DNA of 64,000 bases from CAVTWY01 sp963738575 (GTDB lineage: Bacteria; Pseudomonadota; Gammaproteobacteria; Burkholderiales; Burkholderiaceae_C), in NCBI GenBank assembly GCA_963738575.1, contig CAVTWY010000004.1, forward strand, positions 1,054,001-1,118,000, written 5' to 3'. How positions within the stretch are numbered: the stretch's first letter is position 1; each line of letters starts with the position of its first letter. A model generated the notes under the pieces. That model saw only the letters and a program-made list of their open reading frames with translations, searched no databases and had not been told where the DNA came from. Positions 8,511 to 16,611 of this stretch are shown here, one piece after another. The translations under genes and the position numbers were made by a program.

Positions 8511-10046
8511 ATGACCTCGGTATCGCTTTCGCTGATCTCGCACACCAATGCCGGTAAAACAACGTTGGCAAGAACCCTGCTGGCGCGCGACGTGGGCGAG
8601 GTGCGCGACGCGCCGCACGTAACGGAGTTTGCCGAAGACTACCCCCTGATTGAGTCGCCCGAGGGCGACGCGCTGTTGCTGTGGGACACCCCAGGCTTTG
8701 GTGACAGCGTGCGACTCGTCAAACGTTTGCGCGGGGCCACGCAACCCGTCGGATGGTTTCTCAGTGAAGTGTGGGACCGGTTTCGTGACCGTGCCTTCTA
8801 CGCCAGCCAGCAAGCCATGCGCAACGTGCGCGACCGTGCCGATGTGGTGCTGTACCTGGTCAACGCGTCAGAAACGCCCGAAGCCGCCACCTACATTGCG
8901 CCCGAGATGGAACTGCTGGCTTGGATGGGCAAGCCCGTGGTGGTGCTGCTGAACCAGCTGGGCGCGCCGCGTGAGCCCAGTGTCGAGGATGCAGAACTGG
9001 CGCGCTGGCGCCTCCACCTGCAGGGCTTTGCACACGTGCACGACGTGATGCCGATGGACGCCTTTGCGCGCTGCTGGGTGCAAGAGTTTGTGTTGCTTCA
9101 GGCCGTGGAGGCCGCTTTGCCGGCCGACAAGCGCACCGCCATGGCGCAACTGCGAAATGCGTGGCAGGTGCGTCGCATGGCCACGTTTGACGCTGCGATG
9201 CAGGAGCTTGCTCTAAGCCTAACGCGCATTGCGGTGATGCGTGAGCCGCTGCCTGAACCCGTCGGCATGCGTGGCACGCTGCGGCAGCTGGGTTCAGCGG
9301 CCAAGGTGTTGTGGCGACAAGCGATGGACGGCGCCACCAGTGCGGTGGCGACCGCAGCCGACGAGGCCCGGCGCGGCAGCCTTGACAACTTGATGCCGCC
9401 GGAGGTACAAGCGGCGCAACGGGCCCTGGCCGCGCAGGTTGACGCAGAAGTTCGGTCCAGCACCGGGCGTTTGATTGCCATGCACGGCCTTGATGGCCAA
9501 GCGCAGGGCGAGCTTCAACAATTGATTGCCCAACACTTTGAGATGAAGTTGCACCTCAATGAGGGCAAGGCTGCGTTGGTGGGTGGCGCCGTCACGGGCG
9601 CATTGGGTGGGTTGGTCGCCGACGTCGGCAGCGCTGGCTTAACCTTGGGCGGCGGCATGCTGGCGGGTGCGGTGTTGGGGGCCATGGCCGCTGCGGGCGC
9701 TGCGCGCGGTGTCAATGTGCTTCGCGGTCGTCAAAACTCTTGGTTGGCATGGAGCGCCCCCGCCATGGACGCCATGGCCGAGGCCGCGCTGCTTCGCTAT
9801 TTGGCCGTGGCGCACTTTGGTCGCGGGCGTGGCGACTGGAAGCAGGGCGACGTGCCCACACATTGGCGCGCGCTGGTGCAAGATGCGCTTGCTCAACAAC
9901 GCGCCGTGACGCTCGGATTGTGGCAGCAGCGTGACCAGGCAGAGGATCAAACGCCGGTGGTGCTGTCGGCGGCCGCCTTGCAGCCCGCCTTGCGTGATGC
10001 CATGTTGGGGGTGTTGAACCGGTTGTACCCTCTAGCCATACGCTGA
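8511..10046 (+). CDS. DUF3482 domain GTPase
   Basis: This 511-residue protein begins with a GTPase domain. The P-loop SHTNAGKTT is near residues 10-18 and the G3 motif DTPG is near 60. The usual NKxD specificity motif appears as NQLG near 148, so the nucleotide preference may differ. A Gly/Ala-rich segment at about 355-400 could insert into or cross a membrane. The C-terminal part belongs to DUF3482. It follows the DUF2868 gene on the same strand and probably works with it at the inner membrane. The process served is unknown. Confidence 0.82.
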   Translation: MTSVSLSLISHTNAGKTTLARTLLARDVGEVRDAPHVTEFAEDYPLIESPEGDALLLWDTPGFGDSVRLVKRLRGATQPVGWFLSEVWDRFRDRAFYASQQAMRNVRDRADVVLYLVNASETPEAATYIAPEMELLAWMGKPVVVLLNQLGAPREPSVEDAELARWRLHLQGFAHVHDVMPMDAFARCWVQEFVLLQAVEAALPADKRTAMAQLRNAWQVRRMATFDAAMQELALSLTRIAVMREPLPEPVGMRGTLRQLGSAAKVLWRQAMDGATSAVATAADEARRGSLDNLMPPEVQAAQRALAAQVDAEVRSSTGRLIAMHGLDGQAQGELQQLIAQHFEMKLHLNEGKAALVGGAVTGALGGLVADVGSAGLTLGGGMLAGAVLGAMAAAGAARGVNVLRGRQNSWLAWSAPAMDAMAEAALLRYLAVAHFGRGRGDWKQGDVPTHWRALVQDALAQQRAVTLGLWQQRDQAEDQTPVVLSAAALQPALRDAMLGVLNRLYPLAIR

Positions 10047-10071
10047 CCCAGGGCACGCGCCACCCTTATCT
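10043..10071 (+). promoter_or_regulatory. Possible sigma-70-type promoter upstream of the rhodanese gene
   Basis: CTGACC (10043-10048) and TTATCT (10066-10071) are separated by 17 bases in the 45-base gap after the GTPase gene. An alternative -10, TAGAAT, lies at 10071-10076. The match is moderate and the element is a suggestion only. Confidence 0.28.
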
Positions 10072-10091
10072 AGAATGGCATGGACAAAATC

Positions 10092-10493
10092 ATGAGCACC
10101 CCCATCAAAACGGCCCAAGACTTGGTTGATGAAGCCATGGCGCTGGTGCAAACCGTCAGCGTTGATGAAGCTCGCCGCCTGCAAACCGAGGGCGCCCAAG
10201 TGGTTGATTTGCGTGACGTGCGCGAGCTCGAGCGTGAAGGCGTGGTGCCGGGCGCTGTGCATGCGCCGCGTGGCATGTTGGAGTTTTGGGTCGACGCCAC
10301 TTGTCAATATCACCACCAAGCCTTTGCCGACCCCGCCAAGCGCTACGTGCTCTTTTGTGCGATGGGCTGGCGCTCGGCGCTGGCGGCCCGCACCATGCAA
10401 GAGATGGGGTTTGCCAACGTCGCCCACATCCATGGGGGCTTTGCCGCTTGGAAGGCCGCCGGTGCCCCTGTGACTGAAAAAACCAAACGCTGA
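10092..10493 (+). CDS. Rhodanese-like domain protein
   Basis: This is a single-domain rhodanese of about 133 residues. The visible parts are a VVDLRDVRELEREG start of the fold, the catalytic loop FCAMGWRS with its persulfide-forming Cys, and a final GGFAAWKAAGAPV segment that is typical of the family. Active rhodaneses transfer sulfane sulfur to acceptors such as cyanide, thiols or other proteins. No fusion partner or signal peptide is seen, so it is cytoplasmic. An in-frame ATG at 10080 is an alternative start. The downstream M48 lipoprotein gene begins about 30 bases later. Confidence 0.88.
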   Translation: MSTPIKTAQDLVDEAMALVQTVSVDEARRLQTEGAQVVDLRDVRELEREGVVPGAVHAPRGMLEFWVDATCQYHHQAFADPAKRYVLFCAMGWRSALAARTMQEMGFANVAHIHGGFAAWKAAGAPVTEKTKR

Positions 10494-10523
10494 TCAATCA
10501 CTTCGTTGAAGGATGCTGCCGTG

Positions 10524-12026
10524 ATGCACGTGAGCTCGAAACTGATTCGTTTGACCGTGGCCAGCCTGGCGCTGTCGTTGATGGTGGCCTGCGGCACCAA
10601 GACGGTCAACCCGGTGTCGGGGCGGTCGGAGCGCACCGTGATGGACGAGCGCACCGAACTCACTGAGGGCGCCAAGGCGCACGAGCAGGTGCTTCAAGAG
10701 TACGGCGAACTGAAGAACCCGCGCCTGCAAGCCTACGTCAACGAGGTGGGCCAGCGCCTTGCCAAGCAGTCCGAACGCGCGCAGTTGCAATGGAAGTTCA
10801 CCGTGCTCGACAGCCCCGAGGTCAACGCCTTCGCGCTGCCCGGGGGCTACGTTTATGTCACGCGCGGCATCATGGCCTACATGGCCAGCGAGGCTGACTT
10901 GGCCGGTGTGCTGGGGCACGAGATCGGGCACGTCACCGCGCGCCATGGTGCGCAGCGTGCCACGCGCTCGCAAAACGCTGGCGTTGGTGTGGTGGCCGCC
11001 ACCGTGCTGGGCGTGTTGCTCGAGAGTGCAGGTGTGGGGGGCGCCGCGCAAGCCGCCAACCAGGTGTCGCAAGGCATTGCCGCGGGCTACGTGGCCAAGT
11101 ACAGCCGCGAGCAAGAGTCACAAGCCGACCGCCTGGGGGCCGAGTACCTTCACCGCATCAACCACGATCCTCGCAACATGGTGGACGTGATTGGTGTGCT
11201 CAAAAACCAAGAGGCTTACGCGGCAGACCGGGCGCGCGCAGAAGGGCGGCAAACGCAAGGGGGCGACAACTACTTGGGTTCGCACCCTGCCAACGACCAG
11301 CGCCTGGCCGACATCACACGCGTGGCGCAACAGTACAAAGGCAACTACGTCGACGAGGGCCGCCAGCGCCACCTGCGCGCGATGGAAGGCGTGACGTTTG
11401 GTGAGTCACGAGAGCAGGGCGTTACGCGCGGGCGCAACTTCTACCACGAGCCCCTGGGCTTTGCCTTCACGGCACCCCCAAGCTGGAAGGTCGACAACGA
11501 CGCCGACTCGCTCACGTTTTTGGCGCCCGATGGCACCGCTGGGTTAATCATTCGCACCCTGCCCGCCAAAGCCGGCACCACGCATGAAGACATCATTCGC
11601 AACGCCATCAAGCCCGTCAGTGGCCGCACCGAAGCACGCAGCTTGAACGGCCTGCGGGCCACCCACTTTGTGGGCATTCGCAAGGGCGAAGAAGGCCAGC
11701 AAGAAAACATCACCACCACCATCGTGAGCGGGCCCAACAACACCAACTACGCCTTCATTTATGCGGCGCGTGATGCGGCAACCTTGGGGCGCCATCGCGC
11801 GGCCATGCAACAAACCGAGGCGTCGTTTCGTGCGCTGAGCGGGCCTGAGCGCGCCAACGCGCAACCCTGGACGCTCAGGCTAACGACGTACCCACGCGGA
11901 GGCTTTGCCGAACTGGCACGCCAATCACCGCTGGGGGCGTCGGCTGAAGCGCAATTGCGATTGCTCAATGGCCACTACGGCGGTGGTGAGCCCAAAGTGG
12001 GCGAGTGGGTCAAGGTGGTGCAGTAA
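10524..12026 (+). CDS. M48 family metalloprotease lipoprotein
   Basis: The 500-residue product starts with a lipoprotein signal (LALSLMVAC) whose lipidated Cys is residue 23. The HEIGH zinc motif is at about residues 132-136 and an EQESQAD third-ligand region follows, so it is an active-type M48 peptidase of the BepA/YfgC kind. The C-terminal 170 residues form an extra domain without TPR character that I cannot name. A GAAGGA ribosome-binding site lies about 10 bases before the ATG. It is probably outer-membrane bound and acts on misassembled envelope proteins, by analogy to BepA. It is the second M48 gene in the window. Confidence 0.88.
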   Translation: MHVSSKLIRLTVASLALSLMVACGTKTVNPVSGRSERTVMDERTELTEGAKAHEQVLQEYGELKNPRLQAYVNEVGQRLAKQSERAQLQWKFTVLDSPEVNAFALPGGYVYVTRGIMAYMASEADLAGVLGHEIGHVTARHGAQRATRSQNAGVGVVAATVLGVLLESAGVGGAAQAANQVSQGIAAGYVAKYSREQESQADRLGAEYLHRINHDPRNMVDVIGVLKNQEAYAADRARAEGRQTQGGDNYLGSHPANDQRLADITRVAQQYKGNYVDEGRQRHLRAMEGVTFGESREQGVTRGRNFYHEPLGFAFTAPPSWKVDNDADSLTFLAPDGTAGLIIRTLPAKAGTTHEDIIRNAIKPVSGRTEARSLNGLRATHFVGIRKGEEGQQENITTTIVSGPNNTNYAFIYAARDAATLGRHRAAMQQTEASFRALSGPERANAQPWTLRLTTYPRGGFAELARQSPLGASAEAQLRLLNGHYGGGEPKVGEWVKVVQ

Positions 12027-12098
12027 CGGTGTTGCTTCGCCACACCTGCCAACATGAGTCAACTTCACCAAACCGTCGGTTTGTGGTCGTCCATGACG

Positions 12099-12287
12099 CT
12101 ATGGCGCCGGTGGTACGGCGGGGTTGCTTGGGGGGGTGGTGCCGTCATCGGTACCAACGGGTTGGCCGTCACCCATGGTGTCGTCGCCCGACTCAGGAGC
12201 ACCCTTGCGCTGAGCCTTGGCTTCTTTCTTCTTCTTCTTTTCCAGCTCGCGCTGCCGCTTTTCGAAGGCGTAATTGGGTTTGGCCAA
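12099..12287 (-). CDS. Small highly basic protein (KPNYAFEKRQRELEKKKKKE type)
   Basis: This is a roughly 62-residue protein that starts, after a TTG initiator, with AKPNY and a Lys/Glu-rich helix. A flexible Gly/Asp/Pro-rich tail follows. Small proteins with this head are common in betaproteobacteria and are annotated as hypothetical. The open frame extends upstream to 12338, but the conserved part begins at the TTG, so I place the start there. It is convergent with the M48 lipoprotein gene and lies downstream of the secreted protein at 12350. The function is unknown; the composition suggests nucleic-acid binding. Confidence 0.6.
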   Translation of the reverse strand: MAKPNYAFEKRQRELEKKKKKEAKAQRKGAPESGDDTMGDGQPVGTDDGTTPPSNPAVPPAP

Positions 12288-12349
12288 AGGTATCTTTCGT
12301 TGGTGGGTACCACACGATACCCGAAAACGCCCGCCCAACGGACAGCCTG

Positions 12350-12796
12350 CTAGGGGCCTTTGCTGGGCTCCACCTTCAGCACGCGTTGCTCGTCTTCGCT
12401 TAGGTAGCAGTTGACTGCCTTGGCGCCCACTTTGCTGCCCACGGCGTCACGGATGGCCACCGACACCAAGTAAGAGCGCGCCACCACGGGTTGGTTGGCG
12501 TAGTTGATCGAGGCTGCCTTGCCGCGCACTGCCGATTCAATCGAGGCCCGGTGGGTGGTTGGCACGTCCATGTTGACCAGCACGGCGCTGGTGCAGGCGT
12601 TCAGGCCCTTGTCGGCATTGACGGTGACGCTGTTGGCGGCGCTGGGCAAGGGCTTGCCCGTGGCTTCGCCAGAACAGGGCGTTTGGCTGAAGTTGTTGCC
12701 ACAGCGGTAGAGTTTTTGGGCAAACGCCGTGCCGCCGCTGAGCAGAGCGGCTGTCACGAGCAAAGCTTGGACGATGACGGTGCGGGCTGAAAACAC
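12350..12796 (-). CDS. Secreted hypothetical protein
   Basis: This 148-residue protein has a clear signal peptide (VIVQALLVTAALLSGGTAFA, cleavage expected after AFA). A QKLYRCGNNFSQTPC segment resembles the start of DUF4124 domains. Three or more Cys residues suggest disulfides in the periplasm. No catalytic motif was recognised. It lies between the small basic protein and the signal peptidase gene, all on the minus strand; gaps of 60-140 bases leave operon membership open. Confidence 0.65.
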   Translation of the reverse strand: MFSARTVIVQALLVTAALLSGGTAFAQKLYRCGNNFSQTPCSGEATGKPLPSAANSVTVNADKGLNACTSAVLVNMDVPTTHRASIESAVRGKAASINYANQPVVARSYLVSVAIRDAVGSKVGAKAVNCYLSEDEQRVLKVEPSKGP

Positions 12797-12937
12797 AGAT
12801 GGCGGGGCGCGGGCCGAAGGGCGAATGAGTGCACTGTCGCACCGTGTGCGCGGTTTGGGGGTGATCTGTAACTGACGGCAACGATCCCCTGCGACATTGT
12901 TGGCGCAAGGCGCCGTTGTTTCAACCCAAGTGGGTAC

Positions 12938-13603
12938 TTATTGAAGCCGCAGGCCCACACGTTCGAGACGCAAACGCCACCGCTCGGAGTCACCCGACAC
13001 CAACAAGTGGTGCGCGCGGCCGATGAGCAAGTGCCGGGGTACCAGCCCGTAGTAGCGCGAATCGATGCTGTTGTCCCGGCTGTCGCCCAGCATCAAATAG
13101 TGGTCGGTTGGCACCACAACGGGTGGAAAACTGCGTTTGGCCACCAAGTCCGGCAAAAACTGCACCGTTCGCTCGTTACCGTGCAGGCTTTCGGTGGCGC
13201 GGATGGCACTTGCACTTTGGCCGGCACCCAGTGGTTCTGTCACAGCATGAATGTTGACGTAGTCGGCCTGCACCCCGTTGATGATCAGGCGCTCGTCCCG
13301 CATTTCAACCACATCCCCTGGCACACCCACCAGGCGTTTGATCAAGCGGACGCCGTCTTTTGGGGACGTGAACGTCACCACGTCGCCCCGCTGAGGGTCA
13401 CCCAGTCGCAGCAACGACACGTCGGTTAAGGGCACTTTCAAGTCGTAGGCCACGCGGTTAACCAACACCACGTCGCCCTCCAGCAAGGTGGGGCGCATGG
13501 ACCCCGAAGGGATGGGGTTCCAGTCGGCCACGGCCGTTCGCATCACGCCAAAACAAAGCAAAAACAGCAAAAAACCGCGATTTTGGTGAATCCACTTTTT
13601 CAT
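12938..13603 (-). CDS. lepB: Signal peptidase I, short form
   Basis: This 221-residue membrane-bound serine peptidase removes signal peptides from exported proteins. One N-terminal hydrophobic anchor (about residues 10-24) is followed by box B IPSGSM with nucleophile Ser35. The general base is Lys89 in RLIKRLVG, and the box E motif is GDSRDNSIDSRYYG. It is shorter than the canonical two-helix LepB, so it may be a second, specialised signal peptidase. The chosen ATG precedes the hydrophobic anchor; a longer upstream open frame lacks family features. It is divergent from the MoxR ATPase gene, with only 46 bases between them. Confidence 0.9.
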   Translation of the reverse strand: MKKWIHQNRGFLLFLLCFGVMRTAVADWNPIPSGSMRPTLLEGDVVLVNRVAYDLKVPLTDVSLLRLGDPQRGDVVTFTSPKDGVRLIKRLVGVPGDVVEMRDERLIINGVQADYVNIHAVTEPLGAGQSASAIRATESLHGNERTVQFLPDLVAKRSFPPVVVPTDHYLMLGDSRDNSIDSRYYGLVPRHLLIGRAHHLLVSGDSERWRLRLERVGLRLQ

Positions 13604-13649
13604 GGGGGGCCTTGAGGGGTTGAACGTGAAGGTGCTGCAAACTATCACA

Positions 13650-15050
13650 ATGGATGCCATGACGCAGGCGCAAGTTCCCACCCCTTCGCAGCTTCGGGCC
13701 CTGATGGCCCAAATGCAACAAGGCTTGCTCGAGCGCGACGTGGCGGTTCGCTTGGTGCTGTTGGCGGCCTTGGCAGGCGAGCACGTGTTGCTCATCGGTC
13801 CCCCAGGCACCGCCAAGAGCGAACTGGCCAGGCGGTTGCAACACACGTTGGCCAACGCGCGCTACTTCGAGCGATTGTTGACACGATTTACGGTGCCCGA
13901 GGAGTTGTTCGGCCCGCTGTCTCTTAAAGCGCTTGAGCATGACCGCTACGAACGCTTGACTGACGGTTACCTGCCCACCGCTGGGGTGGCCTTTTTAGAC
14001 GAAGTGTTTAAAGCGAATTCGGCCATCCTCAACGCCTTGTTAACGCTGCTGAATGAACGCGAGTTTGACAATGGCACGGGCCGTGCGCGCACACCGTTGA
14101 TCAGTGTGGTGGGCGCCACCAACGAGGTGCCCACCGAAGACGCCTTGCAAGCCTTTTACGACCGTTTTTTGCTGCGCGTGCCTGTTGCGGCGGTGGGGAA
14201 CGAAGCGTTTGACGCGCTGCTCGACTTGGACGACGCACACCCCGCAGATCCCGTGGCGCCAGTGTCAACGGCAGCCATGGCGGCCCTGCGAAGGGCCAGC
14301 CCTGGCGTGGTGCTGGGCGACGAAGTGCGCACCCAACTGCATGCCGTGCGAGCCGTGGCCGCGCAACACGCCATCACGGTGTCCGACCGCCGCTGGCGCC
14401 AGTTGGTGCAACTGCTGCGCTTGCAAGCAGCCAGCATGGCGCAATCCGACGTGCTGCCACTGGACTTGTGGTTGGTGCCTTATGCCCTGGCCGACACGCC
14501 TGAGCATTTGCCATCCTTGCATGCTTGGTTTGTAGCCCAGGTGATGCAATCGCCCCCCGCAGCCACGCCATGGTTGACGCGCGCCGTTGAGGCCTTTGAA
14601 AAACAGCTTGAAATCGAGCTGCAGTTGCAGCCTCAAGCCGATGGTGACAGTGGAAAACTGGCACTGGCCCGGTCGCTGGGAGCTTCGCACGGCGAAGGCG
14701 GCCTGCCGCGCTTGGTCAGCGCCGTGCTCGAAGAAAAACTGCGCAAGCGTTTCAGCCCCGTGCACGTGCAAGCGCGGGTGGCCCAGGTTGACGACGCATT
14801 GGTGTTGCCGCGCACGCAGCTTCAAGCCTGGCGCGCGCAAAGCCAGCGCCTCTCTGCCACGTGCGCTGCCCACCTTTGGTTGCCACCTTCGCTGCAACAC
14901 CAATTGCAATCGCTGCATCAAGATGCCGTGCTGTCGTTGGATGCGCTGGTCCAGCGGCTCGAATGCGCGCGTCAGGGCTTTGCCCAGTTGCCGTTGGATG
15001 CCGCGCTTGGAAGCGAGCAGCCGCCACCCATGCAAGTGGCCGCTGCATGA
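13650..15050 (+). CDS. MoxR-family AAA+ ATPase (RavA-like)
   Basis: This 466-residue protein has Walker A GPPGTAKS at residues 50-57, Walker B VAFLDE at 113-118, and a sensor region VVGATNEVP, all typical of MoxR/RavA ATPases. RavA partners with the VWA protein ViaA, and here a VWA gene starts 9 bases downstream, so the two are surely co-expressed. Such pairs act as chaperones that insert cofactors or assemble protein complexes. The target is not evident from the neighbourhood. An ATG three codons later (13659) is an alternative start. Confidence 0.88.
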   Translation: MDAMTQAQVPTPSQLRALMAQMQQGLLERDVAVRLVLLAALAGEHVLLIGPPGTAKSELARRLQHTLANARYFERLLTRFTVPEELFGPLSLKALEHDRYERLTDGYLPTAGVAFLDEVFKANSAILNALLTLLNEREFDNGTGRARTPLISVVGATNEVPTEDALQAFYDRFLLRVPVAAVGNEAFDALLDLDDAHPADPVAPVSTAAMAALRRASPGVVLGDEVRTQLHAVRAVAAQHAITVSDRRWRQLVQLLRLQAASMAQSDVLPLDLWLVPYALADTPEHLPSLHAWFVAQVMQSPPAATPWLTRAVEAFEKQLEIELQLQPQADGDSGKLALARSLGASHGEGGLPRLVSAVLEEKLRKRFSPVHVQARVAQVDDALVLPRTQLQAWRAQSQRLSATCAAHLWLPPSLQHQLQSLHQDAVLSLDALVQRLECARQGFAQLPLDAALGSEQPPPMQVAAA

Positions 15051-15059
15051 CGCGGCGTC

Positions 15060-16535
15060 ATGAGCGGCCTCGACATCGACCATCCCTACAGCGGCCTTGA
15101 GGCGCTCTCGCGGGAGCTGTGGTTGGGCACCTTGGTCAACGCCAGTGGCAGCACCGCCGAGCGCATTGCCCATCTGCCACGCTGGCACGCGGCACTGATG
15201 GCGGGCGAGTTACCGCCCCTCGACGCTGATTTGGGCGATCCGCAGGCCACACTTGCGCTGCGGCAAGTCATGGGCGAGCTTTTTTTGCCGACCGTGGCCC
15301 AAGGGATTCAACCCGCAACGTTGCAAGTGCTGCGCACGGTGCTTTGGCACCTGGACAGCCTGATCGATCGCCCGGCGTGGCAACCGCGCGCCGAAGCGGT
15401 GGTGACCATGGTTCAGGCGTTTCGTGCCGAGTGGACGGTGCAGCGCACCGACTGGGAGCGCATCAGTGCCTTGCTGCAAGGTTTGGGCGATTTGGCCATG
15501 CTGCAGTGGGACGCCTTGCAAGGCCGTTTGACATCGCGTGCTTGGGCCCAGGCCCAAGCATTGAGCGTGTTGATTGCAACCGCCCCCGACATCGTCGCAT
15601 TGCTGCAGCAAATCGGGCGCGGGGTGCCGCGAGCGCCCAGCAGCGCCGCCGCAGCGTTGCACGCGCAGCCGCAGGCCGTGCAGGCCCTGCCCGTGGTGTG
15701 GCGTCGCAACGTGCTGCCCAACGCGCCCGGGGAGATTCACGGCATTCGGCTGGGGGCCGACATCTCGCGCATGGTGCCCGCCGACGCCGCGCAGTGGACG
15801 CACCCGGTGCTGCACAAGTTGTGGCGCGCTCGGATGGCCGAGTCGCGGCTTCAGGTTTGGGACGAGTCGGCCCAATGGCAGGAGGCCGTTCGCGACCCGC
15901 GTGGCGCCACACGCGCCCCTGTTGCGCTCGACACAGCGACCCGTGAGCGTGGCCCGATGATTGTCTGCGTGGACACGTCGGGGTCGATGAAGGGCGCGCC
16001 CGAGGCGCTGGCCAAAGCGGTCGTGCTCGAGGCCGCGCGCACAGCCCACCGAGAGCAACGCGCGTGCCATGTCTTGGCTTTTGGGGGTGCGCAAGAAGTG
16101 GTGGCGTGGACGCTTGATTTGAGTCTGAAAGGCCTTGACTCGTTGCTCGAGTTCATCGGCCAAGCCTTTGACGGCGGCACCGACATCACCACGCCCATCG
16201 ACCATGCCGTGGCCATGGTGAACGAGCATGCGTGGCACGACGCCGACCTATTGATCGTCAGTGACGGTGAGTTTGGTGCCACGCAAGCGTCGTTGACCAA
16301 GCTCGACGAAGCGCAAGCGAAACACGGTTTGCGTGTTCAGGGCTTGCTCATCGGTGACCGAGAAACGCTGGGCCTGCTGGAGGTGTGTGACCACGTGCAC
16401 TGGGTGCGAGACTGGCGCCGCTTTGACGCCACGGGTGCCACGCAGGGTGGATTCAGCCCGGTGCACAGCCGCAGCTTGACGGCGATTTACTTTCCCAATG
16501 CATTGAGTCCTCGCGCTTCTCGGCATCGTCGTTAG
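15060..16535 (+). CDS. VWA domain protein (ViaA-like partner of the MoxR ATPase)
   Basis: This 491-residue protein has a mostly helical N-terminal 290 residues and a C-terminal von Willebrand factor A domain. The metal-ion-dependent adhesion site DTSGSM is at residues 305-310, with a later GGTDITTP segment and a LLIVSDGEF strand, as in ViaA. It starts 9 bases after the MoxR gene stop. Family knowledge says the ATPase and VWA partner form a complex; the client is unknown. No membrane segment or signal peptide is seen, so the complex is probably cytoplasmic. Confidence 0.86.
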   Translation: MSGLDIDHPYSGLEALSRELWLGTLVNASGSTAERIAHLPRWHAALMAGELPPLDADLGDPQATLALRQVMGELFLPTVAQGIQPATLQVLRTVLWHLDSLIDRPAWQPRAEAVVTMVQAFRAEWTVQRTDWERISALLQGLGDLAMLQWDALQGRLTSRAWAQAQALSVLIATAPDIVALLQQIGRGVPRAPSSAAAALHAQPQAVQALPVVWRRNVLPNAPGEIHGIRLGADISRMVPADAAQWTHPVLHKLWRARMAESRLQVWDESAQWQEAVRDPRGATRAPVALDTATRERGPMIVCVDTSGSMKGAPEALAKAVVLEAARTAHREQRACHVLAFGGAQEVVAWTLDLSLKGLDSLLEFIGQAFDGGTDITTPIDHAVAMVNEHAWHDADLLIVSDGEFGATQASLTKLDEAQAKHGLRVQGLLIGDRETLGLLEVCDHVHWVRDWRRFDATGATQGGFSPVHSRSLTAIYFPNALSPRASRHRR

Positions 16536-16611
16536 CCTCCGTTTGTCGTGAGTCCACCCGTCTTGGGCGTTGATGGACCACACCCTGGGTGTTAACGTCC
16601 TTGGAAGGCGC

